The translations under genes and the position numbers were made by a program. The notes under the pieces are model-generated. The model was not told the origin of the DNA. It was given only the letters and a program-made list of their open reading frames with translations, and did no database searches. From assembly GCA_007844125.1 (NCBI GenBank), contig CM017558.1, positions 50,605,831 through 50,669,830 of the forward strand: a stretch of 64,000 bases of DNA, in the 5' to 3' direction. Positions within the stretch are counted from its first letter, which is position 1. Every line of letters starts with the position of its first letter. The stretch comes from Sinonovacula constricta. Its lineage: Eukaryota > Mollusca > Bivalvia > Cardiida > Solecurtidae. Below, piece after piece: positions 1 to 11,585 of the stretch.

Positions 1-1200
1 TTAAACATCATACTTCATAACCAGTAATCCAGCGACGACATGCCATTCAATCACTCAGGAATATACACAATATATCATAATGTTAATTATGAATGGCAGG
101 TGGTTGTCAATTGTTAACAAATACAATCAAATATGGGAATGTATTTGATATTTTTTACCGACCTGATCAAAGTTGATTTAAAGGATGTTAATATTATTTA
201 TATTTAAAACGACTATTTAGCAGAAAACTACGCATAAAATGGCTTCAAATTCCAAGATATTCAAAATTTATAAAGATTTTTACCATTGTTCTTATGTATT
301 TCACTATAAGTTATAATTATAATTTGCATTTGGACACGTTATTTAATTTTTTTTTAACTTTCCTGCAATTATTTGTCTATTATGTACAGCTAATTAGGAA
401 GTCCCTTTAATTGATTTGACTCACCTGCTGTAATGCATTGAGGTGACACACCAGACTTGTTTTGTCTGCTGGCAAACAGCCCTCATCATTACTTTTAGCC
501 TACTAAACATAATTTAATCAGGCTTACTCAAATAGTGTAGATCCACAAACTACTGCTGGTATTGTCTGATCAGGATCTAAACAATTTGCTGTTTATCAGT
601 TCATTGAGCTACCTGTGCATGAATTTTGAGCATATAATTAATTATATAGTGTTGTTACAAAGTAATAACATGTAGCATAATAAGGGTTCATATGAGGCAC
701 ACTGCAACTGATTGATTAATTCATGAAGCATGAGAAGCCTCTGCCAGTTTCACAGGTTACAGGGAAATACAGCCAAGTAGTAAAACCCTGCATCAAAGGT
801 GACTCTCAGAAGAGAAGACCATCATGCTGATAATGTTTTCCTCAGGAAATAGTAGAATACCAGCCCCATCAGTTTGAGCATTGAGGAAAGTAAAATTTTG
901 TGTTTTAAGATGTTAACCTGTAGAATTTGTGCATGGATGTCAAGACTTAAATTTGTGCTGGGTTTTCATGTGGAATTTTAAACTAAAAACAAAAATGAAT
1001 AAATTGTGCAATAAAGTCATCTTAAGTAGTCCTTTGACAATTTGTGCATTAAATTTGTGCATGCTTGTCAACGTGTGGTGCCAACGTGCATAAGTCATGC
1101 ATGGAAGTCGGTCACGTTATTGTTGTGTCTGTGGTAACTGCCCTTGCTCAAAACTTATGTTAGTATCTAATTTATTGCCTTGGCCAAAGCTGTTCATCAG
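1..1200. other. AT-rich non-coding flank
   Basis: I see no convincing coding exon here. The stretch is AT-rich and holds one degraded copy of the short palindromic dispersed element at 529-590 (caaatagtgtag on the left, an imperfect complement ending in tttgct on the right). It may be the 5' flank or an upstream intron of the plus-strand gene that follows. Confidence 0.5.
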
Positions 1201-1202
1201 AG

Positions 1203-1292
1203 ATGTACTGGGGGCGGTCAGACAGCTCTAGTTCATCAACTGTCATTGGACGCAATGATTATCATGGAGGAAGTGAATCTTTACTAATGGAT
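1203..1292 (+). CDS. Candidate alternative first (or internal) coding exon, CRACD-like gene
   Basis: An open frame starts at ATG 1203 and reads M-Y-W-G-R, then a serine run (SDSSSSST), then VIGRNDYHGGSESLLMD. It reaches a stop at 1308-1310 unless it is spliced. A GT donor (GTACGG) at 1293 would end the exon after codon 30 in phase 0, the phase needed by the exon at 30494. Base composition is less AT-rich than the flanks and the wording looks protein-like. A CAG just before 1201 could be a splice acceptor, so it might instead be an internal exon of a transcript starting outside the window. The donor is weak, and a chance ORF is possible. Function is unknown beyond the possible link to the downstream gene. 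Confidence 0.4.
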
Positions 1293-2283
1293 GTACGGAG
1301 TTATGTTTAGTTTTTGTGAAGTAACAAGAAACAGTTAATATAATGTTTGCTTTCCTGTTTAGTTTTTGAAATATAACTTGAACAAGTTTTTTAATAGATT
1401 ATGTAGAACAGGAGTAATGTTGATTTTTTATCTTACTTAATATGATTTTAAATGAAGCATGCATGAATGTTTTTAAGTCTTGCTTAAGTTTCTTGCTATT
1501 GTTTAAAGCCTTGGATACAATTAAAGTATGGATCAGTTATCAAGTGTACATCTTACATAATCAGTCATAAGATACATGACTTTACCTAAAAGGAAAGTGC
1601 AGTGTAAAGACAATTCACAAGTGACCAGAACTATTGTTATAGACATCAATAGGCATACCACATTTCAGACATGTATCTTGACTATTGAGATATTGAAAAG
1701 CAAGACCTAAGTCTTCACTTATTTTACCTTAAGAAGACTCCATGAGCCAGAACACAGACTCCTAATCTTTTCCAGGGTCCTGGATTTGCTACTGTGGCTT
1801 GAAATATCAGTTCTTTGAATACAGTACACAGACCATTGTAGCAACAGTTGGCTTCTATAGAGATAAGGTCAATTAAAATCTGTTGAATGGTGAACGATTT
1901 AAATGACTCCATGTCTTCTAGCCTGTGTACATTGGACATAGAATGGAGGCCTCAGACAGAGTTATGGGTGCTAAGTTTGCTACTAGAATTTGCATTTCTG
2001 TTCTTCTATCATATGTCACGTTATGACAAAGTGTCTGGATACTTTTGAACAACAAATTATTGCTTTTTTTAATATTACCTTAGATAGTGCTTTTCTCTAG
2101 AACAAAATAAGTGTTGGGCAATAAATAACAATCATTTTTAAACAGTGAAATTTGCAGCTTAGTTGATATATAAATTGAATGTTAAGGATAAAACATGTGA
2201 AGCAAACTGAGAAATGTACATTTAAGCTCTTGTAAAGACAATAGCTGCTGATTTGTGGATACATATAAAAAACATTGAATGCC

Positions 2284-2370
2284 ATGAGTTTGCACACCAT
2301 CTATGAGAATGGAGCCTTCCGTTATGTGGGAGCTGGTCCATATGTGGCAGCTGGTCGATTCAGTTTTCGG
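2284..2370 (+). CDS. CRACD-like gene, coding exon 1 (start codon)
   Basis: ATG at 2284 in a fair context (gccATGa) opens 29 codons reading MSLHTIYENGAFRYV and then GAGPYVAAGRFSFR. The exon ends at a GTATGA donor at 2371 in phase 0, which matches the phase-0 acceptor at 30494. An in-frame TAA lies 15-18 bases before the ATG, with no acceptor between, so this ATG is the natural start. The peptide is glycine/aromatic-rich with no signal peptide or membrane segment. The following intron is about 28.1 kb, and a large first intron is common for long animal genes. A tctag acceptor near 2100 could feed a 5' UTR exon. That this is the gene's main first exon, rather than one of several, is inference. 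Confidence 0.6.
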
Positions 2371-4781
2371 GTATGATTTTGTCCAGCGATTTGTCAGTTT
2401 CTTTTTTATATTAAATGCTTTATTGCAATTTAATTGATAAAACTGATTTATTGTGGAAATATTAACTTTTATCTTGTAACAAATGTTTTAAATATATATT
2501 TAGCATGGTGAAAATGAACTTCTATAACAAATTTATCGTAAAATTATATAAATTATTATCTTTTTATTGAATAGAAAATTCAGCTCGCACCCCCACCCCC
2601 ACTACCCCCCTCAGCCACCACAACACACAAAACAACCTTCTTGTTTAGTAAAGATAGCATGCTTACTTTTATATTGATGTAAGTTTTGAAGGCATACTTT
2701 CTCATCTTTATTTGTTTTCCAAAAATATTGCACTTGTTTTGTATTCTATTAACTATTTCACAATTTCTTGTACATTTTACTGGTATAAATAATTACTTTG
2801 AGGTTGCATCTATTTTTATCTGTTATTGATAAGTTAACAATTACATGGCCCATTGATTGTCTTTGGCAAATCTATACCATAGAAGGACACAGATAAGCTT
2901 TAGTGTGCATATGTCACTTAAAGGGAACTCCCTCATACAAATGGTAGAAATTACAATATGGTGACATTGTGTTTCTTTCTGTTCATAGGATCTTTTTACA
3001 GATAAATTCTCCTTTGTTTTTCATTTAAATTCCTCCTATTTGAATTGATGACTGATACATGTTTACATGTTGATTTGCATGAAAGTGAAATAACTCAGGT
3101 TGTAATGTTTATTGCAGAGTTATTGTCCTTTGTTTTTCTAAGCAAATTCTTGCATGGACAAATTCAACATTTGTATTTAGTAGAATATCTTTCTGTCTCC
3201 TTTTCCATTATTATTTATCAATTTTTGTCATACCTTCATTGATAATGGACATAAGGCTGCAGTTGTGTATAAAAGAGTAAATACTCAGATTGTTTTGTTC
3301 ACTCTGTGGTTTTTGACCTTTGTTATTTGTTTAGTAAATTATTTTATGAATCACTTCTTTTTCATTTGTCTGCATACTTTCTTCGTATTTGCCTGGTTTA
3401 TTGTTATTAATTTGCAGTTATGTCTAAAAGTGATATCTGTACAATTGCACATTTTTTTTGTGTGCAGTTGTTGCCCTTTGATTTATTTTTTGTCATATTG
3501 TGCAGATAACTCCTCCTTTTTTTCCACAGTAAAATTGCTTTACATATGAATCATATTAATGTGTATGAGTGGATTGATAGACTTTAGGGCGTATAATGCT
3601 CCACCTTGTGTTGCTCTTGTTTTTTTATCTTGTTAAATGTTAAAGACATTGTTAAAAAGTCATACGATCCTTAGACAGTGGCAATATTTCAGGTGACAAT
3701 GGGACATTAGCTAGGATAAGTTTACACTTTGTGACAATTTTCTGTCATGTGCAACAAACAAAAGAAAAACAATATATATTAGTTGAAATAAGTTCATTGT
3801 TTTGCACCTCCTAAAGTTCTGTTAGCAAACAACATGGACATCCAAGGATGTTTTTTCTAGACCACCAATTTCAAAATGTTTCAAACATCTTTATATAGGG
3901 CTATTCCTGGAAGCTGTATGATCTGTGTTTGCTTGGTTTTCTTTGTAATTAAAGAATTGCTCATTTGACTTTGGCTGTTTAAAGTTTTTCCAATGTCTGA
4001 TCTGTGTCTATACTGTCTGCTTTGACATTAAAGAACATCATTCATACAACTTAAAAGTGGTTAATGATTACTCTAGGCAGACTGAATGTTTAATCCATGT
4101 CCAGAATAGAGTGTACAACATGTATGCTTGTATAGGTGTGTGTATAGTTTGTCTAAAGGTGAGGACACTTTGATGTAGGGGCTTAACATTAGTAATTTTA
4201 CTCTTGGCTGTTCTTATTCTGTTCATTTATTCCTCGTACTTCGTTCTTTTTCATTTTGTTATCAACCTCATACATAAGTAACAAGTTGTGTTTCTGGAAA
4301 CTGCAGCAATTGGTGTGGAACCTGAACTGGATCTGGGTTTTTTCTCTAGCTTGTTCAAGTTGCACATCAAAGCAAGTTAAGACTTAACAGAACAGACATG
4401 TTTTATGGCTGTCTGCATTAGTTTAACACTCTGTACATCTTTATATTTGATACATTTGTTCCCTCCCATTATAAACATAGGTGGTGACATCACTCCATTT
4501 TAGTGACCTCCATTCTATGACTCTTGACGTCTATCTGACTTGGGGGATTTGTGCTTCTCATAGTTTTGTTACATCACACCGACACAACATAATGGTCTTA
4601 TTGGCAAACTTTTAGTGGAGGAAGAACCCAGACTTATATATTAATAGAACCCCTGGCACACTGCAGGTTAGCTGGAAAACCTAAATTACAAGAAAATTCT
4701 TGCCCCATCGGTGACTCAAACCTGCATCTTGAGACTGAGGAGTTACAGCTGGTCACTCAAACTGCGCAGCCTTGGGTGCCC
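2371..4781. other. Intron 1, first part
   Basis: T-rich intronic sequence with no exon I can support. A C-rich tract lies at 2588-2610. At about 4613-4780 there is a diverged dispersed repeat beginning 'gtggaggaagaacccagac'. Related pieces occur near 7840, 21500, 34135 and 56265, so it is an old repeat family. Confidence 0.5.
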
Positions 4782-4794
4782 CTCTTCTGAATTT

Positions 4795-5111
4795 GTTTAT
4801 TGTTTATTGGGTTTATCGTCCCACCAACAGTATTTCAGTTATCTGGAGACGGTGTCCACTTGAAGCAGATATAGTGCTGCCTTCACTGTGTATAGCATGC
4901 CGTGAACACCTGGCATGATACCACACCCAGTCACATTATCCTGACCCCGGGCCAACCAGTCGTGGAACTACCCTTATATTTGCTTGAGCATTAGCAAGGG
5001 AGCTATACCACTACCATTTTTAACGACTTTGGTATGTCGCGGCCCGGGATCAAACCCGGGGCCTCCCGTACCTGGAGTCGATGCTCTACCGATTGCGCTA
5101 CCAGGTCCGGT
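4795..5111 (-). mobile_element. tRNA-derived SINE, family 1, full-length with 13-bp TSD
   Basis: Read on the minus strand, the element starts with a tRNA-like head: A-box region (tggtagcgcaatcggtagag) and B-box region (gggtttgatcccg). A body follows, then a tail ending in cgataaacccaataaacaa. It is flanked by a perfect 13-bp direct repeat, ctcttctgaattt, at 4782-4794 and 5112-5124, the mark of LINE-assisted insertion. A second complete copy lies on the plus strand at 46625-46942, and a 5'-truncated tail at 5376-5467. The conserved tail suggests a mollusc SINE superfamily, but I do not name it. Confidence 0.85.
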
Positions 5112-5375
5112 CTCTTCTGAATTTAAAATAGTTCTATATAACAATAAAAAGATAGACCTACATTTTATTTGTTACAAATAAACATTTAGGAAAAGTATGT
5201 AGAGTGTCTTATTGTACTCACTGTCATCACCGTCTTTGTTTAGAACCTTTTTTTGTCAGTAATGTTGAAAAAATAGACTGTGCCTATAATCTTTTGAGCA
5301 CTTTCACACTGACTGGTCATTCATTTTGGCGTTGACTCTTTTGTTCGCACCTAACCAGAGGTCACTTGCATTTCA

Positions 5376-5467
5376 GAAAGGCAGCACTATATCTGCTTCA
5401 TGTGGACACCGTCTCCAGATAACTGAAATACTGTTGGTGGGACGATAAACCCAATAAACAAACAAAC
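5376..5467 (+). mobile_element. SINE family 1, 5'-truncated 3' end
   Basis: About 92 bases match the 3' half of the element at 4795-5111, including gataactgaaatactgttgg and gacgataaacccaataaaca, followed by an aaca-rich tail. There is no tRNA-like head, so it is a 5'-truncated insertion. It lies only about 260 bp from the full copy, in opposite orientation, so the two could pair as an inverted repeat in the pre-mRNA. Confidence 0.75.
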
Positions 5468-5705
5468 ATCTCTGTCACCGCATAAAACAAAGGCCGAATC
5501 TCAGTTGAATTACATTAAATGTGATAATATTATTTTTTGTTTGTTTTAACATTGAAGTCTAAGGAATGTCAAATAATTTAAAAAATAAATTTTTATATTT
5601 GAATTTTATAACATTTGAAATGTTCATTGTCACATAATATAGTGAGTGGAACATTTGTACACAAGCTTGATCGTCAATGGTTACATAGTTTTTGGGTGGT
5701 GATAC

Positions 5706-5785
5706 CTGTGGCAGGGTCCTGATTTATAAGAAGCATGAAGGACTGACCCTGGAAGACTTGTACTGCTCGTAGCGAGTCATCATAC
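5706..5785 (-). CDS. Candidate isolated exon of an unidentified minus-strand gene
   Basis: On the minus strand a strong pyrimidine tract plus CAG precedes base 5785, and an ACAG/GTATCA donor follows 5706. Between them one frame is open for 26 codons: YDDSLRAVQV, then FQGQSFMLLINQDPAT, with one extra base at each end. The other two frames contain a stop or are short. Both splice sites and the varied amino-acid composition look like a real exon, but I found no partner exons on this strand nearby and do not recognise the family. It sits within intron 1 of the plus-strand CRACD-like gene. It could be a nested gene, an exonised fragment or chance. Confidence 0.35.
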
Positions 5786-5799
5786 CTGGGGGAAAAAAA

Positions 5800-8700
5800 A
5801 GTGAAAATACAGAAACAAGTATGTATGTCAAAGGGGACTACATGTAGATGTGTAAGTTATGTCCAGGCATGCTTGAAAGGTTGACATTAATATTGTTATT
5901 TGTTTAAAATAGATGTTCTAGTGATGATATTTTGTAAGACCATTTTATGTGAAATGTAGATTTTTGTATGATCAACACTGCGCCGGAATATAACTCGGTG
6001 ACTTGAGGTAGGGGCAAAAAGGAGAGAGCAAAATGTTAATAGATCGAGTGTACCACTGTCTGCATTATCTACAAGGCCAAGATATTTGTGATATCCTTTA
6101 AGGGGTCTGGCTGCCTTCTAAGGCTCTATACCAGGTAATGACGGAGGACTTTGGTATCATCACAGCATCTCAGTCAAAAGTTAGTGATCATGTTTAGAAA
6201 AGAAATGTGGAGTCAGGATTAAGATTCAGATCACAGTAAATTTCGAACTCACTTCAATGTTTGTATACCTTTACTTGCTTACAAGGATGAATTAGGTGTT
6301 GAGTGTTTAGTGTGTGTGCGACAAATAGTTTCCTAGCTAAAGGCACTGCTATTTGGATTTACTACACATAAGGTCTGATATAGGTAGACTATTAGCCTCT
6401 TAACACTAACTGGTCAGGCTTAGGCAGATACTGTAGATCCAGATCAGTCAGCTCCTGCTCGACCTGTCTGATCAGGTTGTACATGATATGCTACTGTTGT
6501 ATGTAAATACACATAACTAAGGATTTGAATTGCTTCCAATAATGGTAGCATGTTGATGTATCAATGTGAGGTTTATGCAAAAACATAGGATTGACATAAC
6601 AGATTTCTAAGTAAAATGTGTCTTGTTTTGTATCTTAAGAAGATAAAAAGAAGTAGAAGTCAATTATGTAATTTGTATATTGCAATCACATAACTTTACT
6701 ATACATTTTAAATCTCATTTGTACAAAAGAAATGTTTGTGTTAAGTTCTCCTGGTCTATGGTGTGTATTGTCTATGTTGGTATTTATGAGGATGGTTTAA
6801 ACATTTTGATATTAAATGATTTAATTATGTTTTGGAACTAAATTGTATTTATATAAATAGTAAGAGCAGGTAATGAATGATATATGATATGTAAAGTATT
6901 GCAACTGTTTACTTGTATTAGTCTCATGACTAAACTTGTCCTAACAAAGTATAATACACTATAGTCAATATGAAGTATTGAATGTAACTAAGCATTCTAA
7001 TCAGTAAGTAAATATGAAACAGTGAAGCAAGGTCACTGATAAGCTCTTACTCTACTAACTATGATCTGATCAGTCTTGGACAGTATAGATCCAGAACAGT
7101 CAGCTTTTACTGGGTGGCCCTGCACTAGTGGTGGTTTAGTGTTTTTGCAATATGTTTAATAATGTACACATTGATTTGGTAGAACACAAATAATAATAAG
7201 CATAGGTTTTATTATCATAGGAAGCCCACTAAAGAATATAAAATTAGGTAGGTAGGTCAGTGATTAGGGGTGAGGGCATGACTTTGAAGATGGTAGGTGT
7301 CACAAGATAGTGTAAGGGGGTCTTGTGATTTAGAAGGTAGGACATAGCAACATTGCCCTCAGTGGTTCTAGTTTGTGTGGTGTAGTCATTGCTTACCCTT
7401 ATAAAACCTATCTGGCTTAGTCAATTTCAAACATAAGCTAAACTATTCTTATTATATAAACAAACCAACACCAGTTTCTTGTGCATTTTTGAAAAAGTGC
7501 ACTTGAACAAAATAAATATTGTTTTTATAAATGTTTGTAGAAAATCTTTTCCTGATTATCTTGTCTTTATAGGGATGCTGTTTGGATGAGCAATTATTGT
7601 CCTCAATAAGTAACTCCTCATCCCCTTACCAGTGGGCTCAAGTTCTGGCAGGGTGCAAACTTGTATGAATGTCTTCGAGCCACTGCTCTGTAATGTATCA
7701 GTGATTCTACTTAAACACTTGTGTGGAAGTCTTGATCCACCATCAATAGTTAGATGTCTCCAACATGGCCATAGTTGTTATTTTCATTATGAAATACATC
7801 CCAGCAACCAATTATCGTCATTATAGCAACATTCAGCTATTTTGGTGGAGGAGGATCCAAGACAAATATCTGGTTAGAACCAGTGACCCAACACATGATA
7901 GCTTGAAGACCTTTTCACATTAAGTTCTTTTGCCCAAACAAGACTTGAACCCATTTGGTAAGAGGCTTAGCAGTCAGAGGAGTTACCAATCGGTGACTAC
8001 GACTGCACCACTAGATTGCGACACCATAATTGTGTTTGTGACTGATGTATTCAACAATCAACCAACTAGTTCTTAAGGTTTAAGTTAGGATGTTAAGAGA
8101 GGGCCTGTGTTTATTGATTGCATGACTCCACAAATTTGGCAGTGACAGTGTTAAGTGGTTTTATATTGGAAAATCAGGGGGTAAGTGCCCCATTGATATG
8201 GAAAAGGTCTTGTGTTTTATGACCCCAGCTCACTCTGTCATGTGACATTGATTCAGTTTATATCATGTGTATAAAATCATTAGTGCCATGAAAGGTGATA
8301 TTTAACCTAAAAGTTTGAAGATTTGACTTTGCCATTGACAAAATGACTGGACTTTCTAAGTTGTCGTATGATTAATGTAGTTTAGGTCTCCTGTATATAA
8401 AGATAAGAAGAACATGAGAATTTAAACAATAAAAATGGTGATAATGATAATCATTTCACCCACCTAATGGAATAGTTAACCAAGTGACCAGCCTATGTCT
8501 TGCCACTGGCACACAAATAGAAAAAAACAAAACATTTTGTATGAAAACTGAATTGCTCTGCAAATGAAGAATTATATTTTTGTAACCTCAATAAATGGTA
8601 AACAAAGTTTACTACTCAAATCCATTTAGAGAAATGCTTAAGTGCTAAAATACATTTTAATTAAAAGTCATTGACTCAATTTAATGAATCCAGAAACCTT

Positions 8701-9920
8701 GTTTAAAGGTGGTATCTGACAGTTTGGATCAAAGATTGTTTTTCTCAAATAACCAAATAAGACATGCTATCTGAAAAGGTCCTGCTCAATGCTGTTCATT
8801 GATGCCCTAGCCTAAATCCCCACCCTTCATTGCAAACAGGTATTTCCACTTCTGAGCCATGCTGCATAGATAGCTGTTTCTTAACTAAGAAAACCACATG
8901 GCAACTTGCTTTTGAGAGCCATCATATATATCACTTTCATACTTATTCATAGATTTGGAAAGCATGAACATTTTGAGTTGTTCCTTTCACTATTCAAGCT
9001 GTCTTGCAATTTAGATAGTGTTCAATAGCATCTTTACTTAGACTTATATATGAGTTTATGCAAAAATTATGCCTAAATTCCCTTAAACCATGGAAACATA
9101 TTGTTACATGGATATGGGCAAACTGCTGGATACCACCTTTAAGGTTGAGCCTTATACAGTCTACAGGCCTTACATCCTTACTACAGTGTACTGTACACTG
9201 CCACTATAGCATGTATTGCTACCATTGTTTCAGGAACAAATGCATGGCACCACTCATGTGAAGTTGTTACATGTGTTCTTGAACTCAAGTGTCTTGTTGT
9301 GGCCACTACAGATAAATCTCACCCACGTCCAAGGTTCCTATCCTTATAAGGGCATTTTGTAGACTGTTTTCTATGTGTAGCCAGTTATAATCCCAGACCA
9401 CTTGCATTGTTTTTGATTCTGTCTTGTGACATGATCTGATGGTTTTGACAGCTGATTGTGGTAGTGATGGAAATGGAATTTATCTTTAGCTTGGATATTA
9501 ATGAGGAGGCATGTGATGCAGCAAAGCCCAAGGTTATAAAACTGTGAGCTTTGAGACATTTAATTGGTCAGATTTGAAGTAAAATTAAATATGACCAATC
9601 AGGTGGTTGAAAATAGTCTCAGACTCGAGCTTAAGGTTGTATAACTCTGGGCTGAGGATTATTCACCACTTCTTGACATTAGCCATGTTACATTGTCAGC
9701 ATTTATTTAGATCTCTTTTGACTATGCAGATGATGTTTATATGTGTTCTCTATTTTAACTTTTTAAAAATACTACACAAAACATAAGTATATACTTTGAT
9801 GATGAATTATTGTTGTTTATCATAAAGTTTTATTACATTGCTATGGTAGACAGATTACAGAAAGTGGTAATCTGTAAAGTTGCACTGGAATTAATAGTTA
9901 TTAAATGAAGTAGAAATAAA

Positions 9921-9923
<3 letters not shown>
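5800..9923. other. Intron 1: AT-rich sequence with dispersed repeat debris
   Basis: No exon is supported. Diverged palindromic-element copies occur at about 6390-6490 and 7040-7110. An old repeat piece (gtggaggaggatccaagac) is near 7840, followed by degraded repeat sequence to about 8030. Short ORFs here have no splice sites or protein-like signal that I trust. Confidence 0.5.

Positions 9924-9991
<68 letters not shown>
9924..9991. repeat. (TA)n microsatellite, about 68 bp
   Basis: An uninterrupted alternating TA run of about 34 dinucleotides within intron 1. It is self-complementary and likely polymorphic in length. Confidence 0.95.
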
Positions 9992-9994
<3 letters not shown>

Positions 9995-11289
9995 GCATCT
10001 GAGAATCTTCTGGGTTTGTATGAAGTTATCTCCCCTGTTTCATGGTTCATTTACCAAGCAGGGCTCAGGCCTTGTATCTGGTTTTTGGATGGTTGCCTGT
10101 CTGAATACCTGGCAGTAATGCTACATTTGCTATCATCTTCTTTCCCTTCAAGCTGATAAACACATTTAAATCTGAGATTAAGTGGTAAACAGACAATCAC
10201 TATTGCATCCTGCCTATGGATTTAAATATATTGACCATACTTTTGTGTGTTTCTGTTTTTTACCCTCCATTATTACTCGGGCTTGCTAAATGCCATTAGA
10301 GATGTTTTGATTCTGTTTATATATTTATTAAAACATCCCTTAAAATATCTTTCACTTAATCAGAGATACTTCTGTTTTTCTGTTATTGTTTTTTCTTCAC
10401 ACATGCTGTATGTTATTTTCTGCTTTTGACATGTAACTAAGAGTAGAGATCTTTTAACTAAATTTGTTGTGGAAAGTTGTTAATTCTCTGCTGGCAATCC
10501 TTTCCAGGTATTTATCTGGGGTCATCTTCCACCAAAGATGATTGGACGTCACTATAGTAATGATTAAACATAATTGTATTACTGGGGTAAAAAAAAAAAA
10601 TAATTATTCAATATACATAATATATACAGATATGGGATTTCATGCATGTTATAATGTCTTGTAATCATATATGACATGTATTGATCAGTTTCAGATGTGC
10701 TTGCCACATTTTCAACAAAATGTACATTTTGATGATTGATCCTTTATAATTGTGTTCACACTCACCAGAAAACATGCATGCAGTATTAGTTTATATAGTT
10801 TCTGAGTTGTCATTATCATTATTTGATCTACCTTGTACCCATGGCCCCTCAGATTTTTTGTAGCGCATTCTCAAACAGTGTTAGGCCCTACAGGCGCTTT
10901 GCATAAATAGTCCTTTCCTTAAGGTTACATGACACTAAATAAATTTATTCTTCACTCTTTAGTTTTAGTTCAAACCCTTAAGAGCCAATGTTACAGTAAA
11001 GAATCCTTAACCATGAATAGGGAGAAAGGATTAGGCATTTCCTATTAAAAAAGGGCCCATTAATTAGAAACTAATACATGAGTGATAAAAAAATTGTTGC
11101 TTAGAAACATACAGAGGAATGTTTAAAGTGTGTAACTGCAGGCTTTCTAGAACATAAGTCATTCTGGTCAAGGTGGACCAGTAAGTTACTGAGTTTTTTA
11201 ATATTTATATAATTCTACACAGTTTTATCTTTCTCCATCACTAAAAAGGTTGACTTTATCTTCAAAATATCTACACTACTTGTTACTGT
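9992..11289. other. Intron 1, no gene seen
   Basis: AT-rich with a short A run near 10590. I see nothing that looks like an exon, an RNA gene or an intact mobile element. Confidence 0.5.
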
Positions 11290-11585
11290 TGCTACTGATA
11301 CTACAATCACTTCAACTTCTGATACTACAACCACCCCAACTTCTGATAAATACTATTACCATTTTAACTACTGATACTACCTCCATCTCAACTGCTGATA
11401 CTACCACCACCTCAACTTCTGACACATACTACTACCATTTTAACTAATGATACTACCTCCATCTCAACTGCTGATACTACCACCACCTCAACTTCTGACA
11501 CATACTACTACCATTTTAACTAATGATACTACCTCCATCTCAACTGCTGATACTACCACCACATCAACTGCTGATGCTACCTCAA
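11290..11585 (+). repeat. 76-bp tandem repeat (ACT/ACC-rich minisatellite)
   Basis: Roughly 3.5 to 4 units with a 76-bp period. The sub-sequence 'taatgatactacctccatct' occurs 76 bases apart at 11445 and 11521, with a variant at 11369. Within each unit a shorter 'ctgatactacc' motif recurs. A 65-codon frame runs through part of it but ends inside the array. Confidence 0.85.

Noticed and set aside
2263..2269. TATAAAA as a TATA box for exon 1
   Set aside because: Only about 15 bp before the ATG at 2284; a start site 25-30 bp downstream would fall inside the coding sequence.
4795..5111. tRNA gene on the minus strand
   Set aside because: A and B boxes are present but the cloverleaf is incomplete, and the sequence continues into a SINE body with target duplications; the same holds for 34370-34641, 46625-46942, 56592-56868 and 57908-58185.
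10507..10567. Possible exon after tttccag (V-F-I-W-G-H-L-P-P...)
   Set aside because: Short, ends in a stop without a convincing donor, and resembles dispersed repeat wording.
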